Shown here piece after piece: positions 1 to 5,196 of a stretch of 5,735 nucleotides of DNA; the first letter of the stretch is position 1; every line of letters begins with the position of its first letter. Source of the stretch: Cyanobacteria bacterium T3Sed10_344R1 (lineage in GTDB: Bacteria; Cyanobacteriota; Cyanobacteriia; Phormidesmidales; Phormidesmidaceae); NCBI GenBank assembly GCA_003566335.1, contig PXDR01000623.1, positions 1-5,735 of the forward strand. The letters are read 5' to 3'. The translations under genes and the position numbers were made by a program. The notes below the pieces were generated by a model. The model did not search any database, was not told where the DNA came from, and saw only the letters and a program-made list of their open reading frames with translations.

Positions 1-1652
1 AACCCAACGTTGTGGCCCACCAGCAGCGATGCGCCAGCAAATTGGCAGAAACTCGCCAGCACCGCTTTGGCAGGTTGGCCATTTTGCTTCAAGAATTCAT
101 TGCTGTAGCCGTGGATTTGCTCAGAGTCCCCAACATCAGCGGCATCGGCAATATAGGCATGGAACTGATCTTCGACGTCACCGTTGACTAGCCGGACTGC
201 GGCGATTTCAATAATGTCGCTGCCAACAGCGGTACCCGTGGTTTCAACATCAAAGACAACCAGGGTGTCGTTGAGAAACCCCTCAATCACAGCCCCAAGG
301 GGATCGTCATTCATAAACGGTTGGGGCTTGGCCAAATCAATCAGGCGAAAGCCGCAAGGTTGACCTTCTCGGTAAATTGCGCGGAGGGTTTCTTGACCAA
401 TTTCTCGCCTAGGAGTGGTCACAAGCCGCCTAAATGCGCCGGTATCAAAGGGATTGGTGATGAAGCGCAGATAGGCCAAGGCATCTTTGATTTCCTGGCG
501 CAAAAAGAACTGGTACTGCTCCACCGTGATGCACGGAATACCTTCCTGCATCAGCACCGCCGCGATGCATTGTGCCCGTCGATTGGTGCGCGTGAGGATA
601 GATAGGCGGTCATACCGAAAATCCGCCGTGTTCTGGGCTAGGGTTGCGATCTGGGCTGCAATCCACTGAGCTTCTTGGGCTTCATTGGCGGCAGTATGCA
701 CCCGGATTTTTTCGCCGATATCGCAGGTTGGCGATGGCGTGATTTGGGTGTGGCGTTCCTTAAACTGATCGGCAAAGGCAGAGGCCGCCTGGAGCAAAGT
801 TTGGGTGGCGCGATAGTTCAGCGAGAGGTCGTAGGCGGTGGGGCGAAACTCGGCTTTAAATCTGGTTAGGACAACATCAGGTTCAGAGCCACGCCAGGCG
901 TAGATGGTCTGGTCAAGGTCGCCAATCAGAGCCAGGTTGCGGCTTTTGCCAGCTAGGTGACTGACGATTTCATATTCTCCTAGGTGGGTATCTTGAACTT
1001 CATCCACCTGCACCAGGTCAAAGCGGTTGGCCCAGCGTTCGGCAACTGCGGGCATCAGTTGCAGCATGGATCGGGTGTAAAAGACTAAGTCGGCAAAGTC
1101 GAGGGCGTGACGATTGCTGAGGACTTTTTGATATTTTTGGGCGACCAGGCGAGCCGGTGGATCAAGAGTGGTGAAGAGGTCACCCAAGGTCAGCTCTAGG
1201 GAAAGCTGCGTCTGAGGGGCTCTAGATTTGCATGCTTCGATAGCGCCTATTAAGTCCCGCACCTCACTATCTTTTTCTAAGCGAGACAATGCCTTCAGAA
1301 TGTCGAAGCAGTCGCTGTCGTCGTAGACCACAAAGTCAGCAGGAAGCCCGATGGTTTGGGCTTCAAGGCGAAGCATCCAGGCGCAGAGACCGTGAAAAGT
1401 CTTGATGGTCAGTTGACGACAAACCTGGGGTAGAGACTGGGCCAAACGGTTGCCCATTTCCGTGGCGGCTCGGTTGGTGAAGGTGAGGCAGAGGATGCGG
1501 CTGGGCGCGATGCCGCTGTGAATGGCCTTGGCGACTCGGGCTGAGAGCACAGAGGTTTTGCCCGTACCCACTGGGGCCAAGACAACTAGGCTGCCATCAA
1601 TATGATCAATCACCTTCTGCTGTTTGGGATTGAAGGAAATAGGGGCGCTCAT
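1..1652 (-). CDS. UvrD/PcrA-like SF1 DNA helicase with inserted DEDDh 3'-5' exonuclease domain (C-terminus missing, cut by window edge)
   Basis: Read on the minus strand, an uninterrupted frame gives 550 residues and leaves through the left edge. SF1A helicase motifs appear in order: Q motif FNPKQ (7-11), Walker A APVGTGKT (26-33), motif Ia LTFTNRAATEM (56-66), Ib TFHGLC (85-90), Walker B/motif II DEVQD (217-221), motif III GDLDQTIYAWRG (244-255) and motif IV LNYR (278-281). TPRREIG (413-419) matches the stretch that precedes the 2B subdomain in UvrD. A DnaQ-type exonuclease then starts: VVFDVETTG (465-473) gives the Exo I acids D468 and E470, and GHNVG (546-550) is the start of Exo II, cut before its aspartate. 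The protein probably unwinds DNA 3'-5' and trims 3' ends in repair or recombination; that role is inferred. Motifs V and VI and Exo III must lie outside the window. The ATG at 1652 is chosen because AGGAAC sits 8 bases upstream; an in-frame ATG at 1691 would add 13 residues. Confidence 0.93.
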   Translation of the reverse strand, partial: MSAPISFNPKQQKVIDHIDGSLVVLAPVGTGKTSVLSARVAKAIHSGIAPSRILCLTFTNRAATEMGNRLAQSLPQVCRQLTIKTFHGLCAWMLRLEAQTIGLPADFVVYDDSDCFDILKALSRLEKDSEVRDLIGAIEACKSRAPQTQLSLELTLGDLFTTLDPPARLVAQKYQKVLSNRHALDFADLVFYTRSMLQLMPAVAERWANRFDLVQVDEVQDTHLGEYEIVSHLAGKSRNLALIGDLDQTIYAWRGSEPDVVLTRFKAEFRPTAYDLSLNYRATQTLLQAASAFADQFKERHTQITPSPTCDIGEKIRVHTAANEAQEAQWIAAQIATLAQNTADFRYDRLSILTRTNRRAQCIAAVLMQEGIPCITVEQYQFFLRQEIKDALAYLRFITNPFDTGAFRRLVTTPRREIGQETLRAIYREGQPCGFRLIDLAKPQPFMNDDPLGAVIEGFLNDTLVVFDVETTGTAVGSDIIEIAAVRLVNGDVEDQFHAYIADAADVGDSEQIHGYSNEFLKQNGQPAKAVLASFCQFAGASLLVGHNVG

Positions 1653-1660
1653 GGGCTTGG

Positions 1661-1666
1661 GTTCCT
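1661..1666 (-). promoter_or_regulatory. Ribosome binding site of the helicase-exonuclease gene
   Basis: On the minus strand AGGAAC lies 8 bases before the ATG at 1652. The competing in-frame ATG at 1691 has only a weak TTAGG nearby, so this site supports the shorter start, which also places the Q motif at the usual distance from the N-terminus. Confidence 0.55.
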
Positions 1667-1816
1667 GGCGGGTAACACTGGGGTGTTGCATGGGCCTAAT
1701 GCAGTCAAGGCTAGACCGAAATCCCCAGAAAAAGAACGGGTATTGAAACAGTATGGTCTGTCGGAGCCCTCGGTAGTTCTTGGTACAAAGCCTTCTTACC
1801 GGCTGGCCTAGGTTAA

Positions 1817-1821
1817 AGAGG
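1817..1821 (+). promoter_or_regulatory. Ribosome binding site supporting a GTG start of the amidase
   Basis: AGAGG lies 7 bases before GTG at 1829, an ideal spacing. The next in-frame start, ATG at 1844, has no purine-rich site at a proper distance. The GTG start adds GRK in front of the hydrophobic core, giving a better positively charged n-region for the signal peptide. Confidence 0.55.
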
Positions 1822-1828
1822 CTGTTGT

Positions 1829-3484
1829 GTGGGGCGCAAGCCAATGCTGAGTCGATTGAGTCAGGCTGGGGGGGTAGCGCTAGCGGTTGGGGTGGCGTTA
1901 GCGACGACATTTGCTAAACCGGCGCTAGGACAAACGATTGCATTAACCGAAGCGACGATTGATGATCTGCAAACGGCGATGGCGGCAGGCACGTTAGATG
2001 CCCAGACCCTAGTGCAGCTCTATCTAGATCGAATTGAAGCTTACGAAAACCAAGGCCCGGCCATCAATGCTCTGATTACGGTCAATCCTAATGCGATCGC
2101 AGAAGCCGCTGCCCTAGATCAGCTGCGGGATGAGGGACAGATTCAGGGGCCGCTCCACGGAATACCGATTATCCTCAAGGACAACTACGATACGGCAGAT
2201 TTACCCACAACGGCTGGGTCGGCGGTACTCGCCGAGGCGTTCCCCTTGACCGATGGTTTTGTGGTGCAGCGGCTGCGATCGGCTGGGGCGATTATTCTGG
2301 GCAAGGCTAACATGAGCGAGTTTGCCCTCTCCTACGGGCGGCTGGGCTATAGCTCAATGGGGGGACTCACCCGAAATCCCTATGACGTGAATTATGACGT
2401 TTCAGGTTCTAGCAGCGGTACGGCAGCGGCGATTGCGGCTAACTTTGCCATCTTAGGGACAGGCACCGATACAGCAGGCTCGATTCGTGGCCCGGCTATG
2501 GTGGCGGGGCTGGTGGGCATCAAACCGACCTTAGGATTGGTGAGCCGTAGCGGGATTGTTCCCCTGACCCTATCGTTTGATGTGGCGGGGCCGATGGCGC
2601 GAACAGTGACGGATGCGGCGATTGGCTTAGGGGTGATGGCAGCTCCAGATCCAGACGATCCTAGAACGTTGATGGGGGATGAAGCTGCGATCGCAGACTA
2701 CACCCAATTCCTAGACGAAACGGCTCTAACCGGCGCTCAAGTGGGTCTACTGCGTGACTTCATGGGCGGCAACCCGGAGGTAGACGCCCTCACCCAGGCG
2801 GCGATTGAACAGATTGAGGCAATGGGGGCAACGGTGGTCGAGGTTGACGTACCTGAGGCGCTGCAATCCCCTTGGGCCTACATGGCTCCTGCCGTCACCC
2901 ATGAATTTAAATCTCAGATCGAAGCCTATCTCAGCACCCTGCCTTTGGGGCTGCCGCGCAGCTTAGCGGGTTTAATTCAGGCCAGCATTGCCCCAGCTAT
3001 TGCCGACTTGCCCACGCCGATTAACCCAGCTCGCCTAGACGGGATGCGGCAGTCTTTGGCCAGTCAAGGCTTAGCCGATACCGGACTGCTCTACAACCTG
3101 TCTAACCAAATCCCGATGGTGCGGCAACAGGTTGAGGACATGATGGCTGAGGCTGGAGTCGATGCCTTAATTTACCCAACCATGAGCTGCCCAGCGAGCC
3201 CGCTCTATACCCTGGAAGAAGGGGACGTGGAGTACACCTGCTTAGTCGGCGATCCCTATGAGGCGGGGTATCTAGCCAATATTTCGGGGTTCCCAGACAT
3301 TACAGTACCCATGGGCTTAACCGAAGGCGGACTGCCAGTCGGGCTGTCATTCATGGCAGAAGCCTACAGTGAACCGAGGCTGCTGGGCTACGCCTATGCC
3401 TATGAGCAAGCCGTTCAGCTCCAGATCTCCCCAAGCACCACACCGCCCCTAGCTGGGGAAATGATTGATCTAGAGAATGATTGA
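1829..3484 (+). CDS. Exported amidase-signature (AS) family hydrolase, peptide-amidase-like
   Basis: The 551-residue product has an N-terminal signal peptide: RK at 3-4, a hydrophobic Ala/Val/Leu stretch at 13-29 and a likely signal peptidase I site ALG|Q after residue 34. The mature part is a full amidase-signature domain. The Ser-cisSer-Lys triad is visible as K117 (ILKDNYD), S194 in SGSSSG (192-197) and S218 in TDTAGSIR (213-220). The 24-residue Ser-Ser spacing equals that of FAAH and of Stenotrophomonas peptide amidase. GLVGIKPT (227-234) and the C-terminal GLPVGLSFM (501-509) are further family blocks. From memory the closest characterised relative is peptide amidase, which removes C-terminal amides from peptides, but substrate cannot be read from sequence. 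It is not GatA, since it is secreted and there are no gatB/gatC neighbours. Divergent from the helicase and convergent with the small stress genes, it is probably monocistronic. Its last codons lie in a 16-bp duplication. Confidence 0.93.
   Translation: MGRKPMLSRLSQAGGVALAVGVALATTFAKPALGQTIALTEATIDDLQTAMAAGTLDAQTLVQLYLDRIEAYENQGPAINALITVNPNAIAEAAALDQLRDEGQIQGPLHGIPIILKDNYDTADLPTTAGSAVLAEAFPLTDGFVVQRLRSAGAIILGKANMSEFALSYGRLGYSSMGGLTRNPYDVNYDVSGSSSGTAAAIAANFAILGTGTDTAGSIRGPAMVAGLVGIKPTLGLVSRSGIVPLTLSFDVAGPMARTVTDAAIGLGVMAAPDPDDPRTLMGDEAAIADYTQFLDETALTGAQVGLLRDFMGGNPEVDALTQAAIEQIEAMGATVVEVDVPEALQSPWAYMAPAVTHEFKSQIEAYLSTLPLGLPRSLAGLIQASIAPAIADLPTPINPARLDGMRQSLASQGLADTGLLYNLSNQIPMVRQQVEDMMAEAGVDALIYPTMSCPASPLYTLEEGDVEYTCLVGDPYEAGYLANISGFPDITVPMGLTEGGLPVGLSFMAEAYSEPRLLGYAYAYEQAVQLQISPSTTPPLAGEMIDLEND
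2093..2100. repeat. HIP1 octamer GCGATCGC
   Basis: A perfect GCGATCGC palindrome inside the amidase gene, one of two found. HIP1 is strongly over-represented in many cyanobacterial genomes, so it points to the host lineage. Confidence 0.8.
2687..2694. repeat. HIP1 octamer GCGATCGC
   Basis: Second perfect GCGATCGC octamer, also within the amidase coding region. Confidence 0.8.
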
Positions 3485-3491
3485 TCTAGAG
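3460..3491 (+). repeat. Perfect 16-bp tandem duplication spanning the amidase stop codon
   Basis: AATGATTGATCTAGAG occurs twice back to back (3460-3475 and 3476-3491). The first copy encodes the end MIDLE. The second copy is read one frame off and supplies N-D-TGA. With a single copy the frame would go straight from MIDLE into TAG at 3492-3494, so the duplication changed the C-terminus by only two residues. Confidence 0.9.
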
Positions 3492-3502
3492 TAGGGTGCA
3501 GG

Positions 3503-3542
3503 GCCATATGCCCCATATATCGCCCACATATCGCCCATATAC
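3503..3542. repeat. Degenerate tandem array of GCCCAYATATC-like units
   Basis: Four adjacent imperfect units of about 7-12 bases, each built on GCC(C)CATAT, fill the gap between the amidase stop and the GC-rich hairpin. The last two full units (3522-3532 and 3533-3542) are GCCCACATATC and GCCCATATAC. No function is evident. Confidence 0.6.
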
Positions 3543-3546
3543 AGGG

Positions 3547-3578
3547 TCGCCCCCCGAGCCAGATGACTCGGGGGGCGA
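3547..3578. terminator. Perfect 12-bp GC-rich hairpin, probable bidirectional terminator
   Basis: TCGCCCCCCGAG (3547-3558) pairs perfectly with CTCGGGGGGCGA (3567-3578) around an 8-base loop. It lies 62 bases past the amidase stop and 35 bases past the stop of the convergent lmo0937-type gene, where a shared terminator is expected. No T-tract follows on either strand, but cyanobacterial 3' hairpins often lack one. Confidence 0.65.
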
Positions 3579-3613
3579 TTGGAAACTCTAGGTTGAGTCT
3601 TTGCTTAGGGAAC

Positions 3614-3766
3614 CTAGACGCGACGTCCGGCAAGCAGGTTATAAATTAGGCCGATGACTGCCAGCACTAGCAGCAGGTGGATTAACCCGCCGCCGATGTT
3701 GACTGAGAAGCCAAGAACCCAAAGAACAACGAGGACTGCAACGATAGTCCAGATTAAGTTGACCAT
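3614..3766 (-). CDS. lmo0937 family small membrane protein (50 aa)
   Basis: A complete minus-strand frame of 50 residues. Residues 4-20 (LIWTIVAVLVVLWVLGF) and about 25-45 (starting GGGLIHLLLV) are two hydrophobic helices joined by a Gly-rich turn, and the protein ends in the basic tail AGRRV. This layout, including the LWxLGF...IGGGLIHLLLVxAVI core and RRV end, matches the lmo0937 family of tiny two-helix inner-membrane proteins, whose function is unknown. The tail suggests both termini face the cytoplasm. No Shine-Dalgarno is seen before the ATG; the upstream run is CAAAAAAC. It lies 85 bases downstream of the exported CsbD-type gene in the same direction, so co-transcription is plausible. 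A very weak promoter-like pair (TTTACG, 17 bases, TTAAAC) lies in that gap. The 12-bp hairpin follows 35 bases after the stop. Confidence 0.85.
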   Translation of the reverse strand: MVNLIWTIVAVLVVLWVLGFSVNIGGGLIHLLLVLAVIGLIYNLLAGRRV

Positions 3767-3810
3767 GTTTTTTGATGTGGTTTAAAGGTGGTTTGCAGGC
3801 AGCGTAAACA

Positions 3811-3830
3811 GCGGACTGATGCAGACTGAT
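3811..3830. repeat. 10-bp tandem duplication in the csbD-lmo0937 spacer
   Basis: GCGGACTGAT (3811-3820) is followed directly by GCAGACTGAT (3821-3830), differing at one base. It lies in the 85-base gap between the exported CsbD gene and the lmo0937-type gene. No role is evident. Confidence 0.6.
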
Positions 3831-3851
3831 GGGAACTAACTGGGATATGGC

Positions 3852-4331
3852 CTAGTTGAATAAGTCTTTGGCAGCAGACTTAGCGTCTTCGACTGCGTTG
3901 CGGACTTGACTCTCAGCCTGCTTGGCTTTGCCCACAGCCTGGTCTTGAGGACTGTTGGTCACCTTGCCTGCGGTTTCTTGAAGATTACCTTCAACGTTCT
4001 TTTGGATTGCTTTGGCTCGGCCTTCTAGACCGACGTTATCTTTCAGATTCTCAGCAGTGTTGCGGACTTTTCCTTCGGCTTGCTTGACTTTGCCCATGAC
4101 TTGATCTTTGGGATCGCCAGTCACATTGCCCACAGACTCTTGAACTTTACCTTCGACCCCTTTGGCAGTGGCCTCGGCTTTATTTCCGAATCCCCAAGCA
4201 ATTTGGGTAGTGGGCTGCTCGATGCCTGCCAAAGCAGGACTAGTAGCTAGACCTAAGCTAGTAGCAGCGGTGATCACCAACATTAGGGTGATAGACAGAA
4301 AGAGTTGGGCGGTTTTGCGAATTGAGCTCAT
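3852..4331 (-). CDS. Exported protein with two CsbD-like repeats (159 aa)
   Basis: The product starts with a clear Sec signal peptide: basic MSSIRK, hydrophobic core at about 9-30 and a likely cleavage site ALA|G after residue 35. Two homologous segments of about 49 residues follow, roughly 50-98 and 104-152. Each has the CsbD pattern of a charged amphipathic helix (KGVEGKVQES / KNVEGNLQET), a short polar turn with Asp or Ser before PxDQ (GDPKDQVMGK / NSPQDQAVGK) and a second helix (KQAEGKVRN / KQAESQVRN). No cysteines or other hydrophobic segments are present. CsbD is a general-stress protein under sigma-B in Bacillus; its biochemical role is unknown. Most family members are single-domain and cytoplasmic, so export and duplication are notable. 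Expression in periplasm or thylakoid lumen is inferred. A strong TAGGAGG sits 5 bases before the ATG. The cytoplasmic CsbD paralogue is upstream and the lmo0937-type gene downstream. Confidence 0.9.
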   Translation of the reverse strand: MSSIRKTAQLFLSITLMLVITAATSLGLATSPALAGIEQPTTQIAWGFGNKAEATAKGVEGKVQESVGNVTGDPKDQVMGKVKQAEGKVRNTAENLKDNVGLEGRAKAIQKNVEGNLQETAGKVTNSPQDQAVGKAKQAESQVRNAVEDAKSAAKDLFN

Positions 4332-4336
4332 ATTGG

Positions 4337-4343
4337 CCTCCTA
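4337..4343 (-). promoter_or_regulatory. Strong Shine-Dalgarno of the exported CsbD gene
   Basis: TAGGAGG on the minus strand lies 5 bases before the ATG at 4331. It is the best ribosome binding site in the window and fixes this start; it suggests high translation. Confidence 0.8.
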
Positions 4344-4447
4344 TTTCTTGGGCTGATCGAATCGGATAATGGGGTTCACCTGGGCTCCCGCTTGCCGTGG
4401 GGCAGGGGAATATTCAATTCAAGGCTTAGGCAACTTCTCATAGTGCT

Positions 4448-4461
4448 TCTCAATAATGAGA
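4448..4461. promoter_or_regulatory. Small inverted repeat upstream of the exported CsbD gene, possible operator
   Basis: TCTCA-ATAA-TGAGA forms a short inverted repeat about 117 bases upstream of the ATG at 4331. A further CTTCTCA copy lies at 4434-4440. Short arms make this weak, and I could not place a convincing -35/-10 pair beside it. Confidence 0.2.
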
Positions 4462-4554
4462 TTTGGCTATGTTTATTGACGCAATAGCAACTTGAATATC
4501 GCTTCAGTAGGTAGGTGTATCGCCTAATTTGATGCACAGAGGCTACTTAGGTGA

Positions 4555-4578
4555 ATAGAGAGAAATATAGAGAGAAAT
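4555..4578. repeat. Perfect 12-bp tandem repeat, ATAGAGAGAAAT x2
   Basis: ATAGAGAGAAAT occurs at 4555-4566 and 4567-4578 without mismatch. The repeat is followed by TTGGCTAT; the ten bases ATTTGGCTAT (4577-4586) also occur at 4461-4470, 116 bases away. Both lie in the non-coding spacer between the two csbD genes. Confidence 0.8.
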
Positions 4579-4611
4579 TTGGCTATCTCTAGACTCTATC
4601 CAGTGCGCGCT

Positions 4612-4687
4612 GTGACCACCCATAGCAATCAAATGGGATTGCTGTAGGTCACTGTTATGCAGTGAATCACCGGGTTTTTCAACCCGG
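4612..4687. other. Highly structured non-coding segment with consecutive hairpins, possible RNA element or small palindromic repeat
   Basis: Three stem-loops fall within 76 bases. First, GTGACC (4612-4617) pairs with GGTCAC (4647-4652) and encloses a second helix AGCAATC (4624-4630) / GATTGCT (4637-4643). Second, TCACTG (4649-4654) / CAGTGA (4660-4665), which competes with the outer stem for 4649-4652. Third, CCGGGTT (4670-4676) / AACCCGG (4681-4687) with a 4-base loop. The sequence lies in the 453-base spacer 4332-4784 between the two csbD genes. It could be a small RNA, an mRNA leader element or a remnant of an interspersed palindromic repeat; the strand is unknown. The minus-strand frame 4764-4543 running through it has no protein-like features. 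Confidence 0.45.
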
Positions 4688-4745
4688 ATCAACGACCTAT
4701 CGGATCTCTGAAGATACTCAGTAGGTACTGCTAAAACAGCTTCCA

Positions 4746-4772
4746 AGGAGTGGTTGTTTTTCAAACACTCCT
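4746..4772 (-). terminator. Stem-loop just after the cytoplasmic csbD stop, candidate terminator
   Basis: AGGAGTG (4746-4752) pairs with CACTCCT (4766-4772), extended inside by TTG/CAA after a G-A mismatch. It begins 12 bases past the stop codon on the minus strand. No T-tract follows, so it may be a leaky terminator or an mRNA-stabilising hairpin. It argues that the two csbD genes are separate units. Confidence 0.45.
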
Positions 4773-4784
4773 AAAGAAGGATGC

Positions 4785-4967
4785 TTAGTCAACTGCATCT
4801 TTGATGCCGTCTTTGACGTTCTCGCCTGTTTTGCGAGCGTCGGCTTCTACTTGCTTAGCCTTGCCTTTCAGCTGAGCTTCTTTGTTTCCGGTCATTTTGC
4901 CAGAAGCTTCTTGAGCTTTGCCTTCAAGATCTTTGGCTGCTGCTTTGGCTTTATCGTCTAAACCCAT
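4785..4967 (-). CDS. CsbD family protein, cytoplasmic (60 aa)
   Basis: A complete single-domain CsbD-like protein with no signal peptide. It is very hydrophilic, Lys/Ala/Glu-rich and lacks Cys, Trp, Tyr and Phe. The sequence splits into an amphipathic helix KAAAKDLEGKAQEASGKM (8-25), a turn TGNKEAQ (26-32) and a second helix beginning LKGKAKQVEAD (33-43). The GKAQEASGKMTGN and GKAKQVE blocks are shared with both repeats of the exported CsbD gene, so the two genes are paralogues. The family responds to general stress in other bacteria but its mechanism is unknown. AGAGGA lies 8 bases before the ATG. A likely -10 element is found about 65 bases upstream and a stem-loop 12 bases downstream, so this is probably a separate short transcript. 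Confidence 0.9.
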   Translation of the reverse strand: MGLDDKAKAAAKDLEGKAQEASGKMTGNKEAQLKGKAKQVEADARKTGENVKDGIKDAVD

Positions 4968-4975
4968 GATGAGAT

Positions 4976-4981
4976 TCCTCT
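4976..4981 (-). promoter_or_regulatory. Ribosome binding site of the cytoplasmic csbD gene
   Basis: AGAGGA on the minus strand, 8 bases before the ATG at 4967, supports this start. Confidence 0.6.
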
Positions 4982-5028
4982 ATTAAAGATGATGTGAAAT
5001 CGTTCTTGAAGGTCAGGGTTGCAATAAC

Positions 5029-5046
5029 TCAATCATATTTGATTGA
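5029..5046 (-). promoter_or_regulatory. Candidate -10 element of csbD overlapped by an inverted repeat (possible operator)
   Basis: On the minus strand TATGAT (5037-5032) matches the -10 consensus at five of six positions and would give a leader of about 58 bases before the ATG at 4967. No good -35 lies 17 bases upstream, as is common for regulated or alternative-sigma cyanobacterial promoters. The -10 is embedded in a perfect inverted repeat TCAATCA (5029-5035), 4 bases, TGATTGA (5040-5046), placed where a repressor could block polymerase. Function is inferred. Confidence 0.4.
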
Positions 5047-5166
5047 AATAAAGGAACTTGCCTGCCCTTCTCCGTGATACTAGCAAAGATAAAATAGATT
5101 TAACGATTAAATTGATTGAGAAATATACAAAATTTAATGGCCATAAACCTGCTATTACCACCTTAT

Positions 5167-5189
5167 TAAAGGTGTTGAATTAACCTTTA
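5167..5189. repeat. Inverted repeat TAAAGGT/ACCTTTA
   Basis: TAAAGGT (5167-5173) and ACCTTTA (5183-5189) are perfect 7-bp inverted arms around 9 bases. It lies in AT-rich non-coding DNA about 200 bases upstream of the csbD start. It could be a protein-binding site or a weak hairpin. Confidence 0.35.
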
Positions 5190-5196
5190 GACATAG

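Larger units (their letters stand above)
1653..1828. other. Divergent intergenic region between helicase and amidase genes
   Basis: These 176 bases must hold the promoters of both divergent genes. No convincing -35/-10 pair is visible. On the minus strand TACTGT (around 1749-1754) fits the TANNNT -10 pattern but has no good -35. On the plus strand TAGGTT (1809-1814) fits too but lies too close to the amidase ribosome binding site. A plus-strand reading frame from 1602 to 1811 crosses the region but is antisense to the helicase start and shows no protein character. Confidence 0.5.

Noticed and set aside
321..869. Three plus-strand open frames (321-605, 487-669, 675-869)
   Set aside because: All are antisense to the helicase-exonuclease gene, whose motifs are unmistakable on the minus strand; their translations show no family features.
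1602..1811. Plus-strand 69-residue open frame
   Set aside because: It overlaps the helicase start in antisense and then the intergenic region; no ribosome binding site and no recognisable protein pattern.
1829..3484. Amidase considered as GatA (Glu-tRNA amidotransferase subunit A)
   Set aside because: A Sec signal peptide, lack of gatB/gatC and a peptide-amidase-like active-site block argue against it.
3415..3633. Minus-strand 72-residue open frame
   Set aside because: It runs through the amidase 3' end, the repeat array and the terminator hairpin, and overlaps the end of the lmo0937-type gene in another frame; a chance frame.
4162..4356. Plus-strand 64-residue open frame
   Set aside because: Antisense to the signal peptide and first repeat of the exported CsbD gene, which has a strong Shine-Dalgarno and clear domains.
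4543..4764. Minus-strand 73-residue open frame between the two csbD genes
   Set aside because: It spans hairpins and a 12-bp tandem repeat (giving ISLYISLY), has no ribosome binding site and no coding character.
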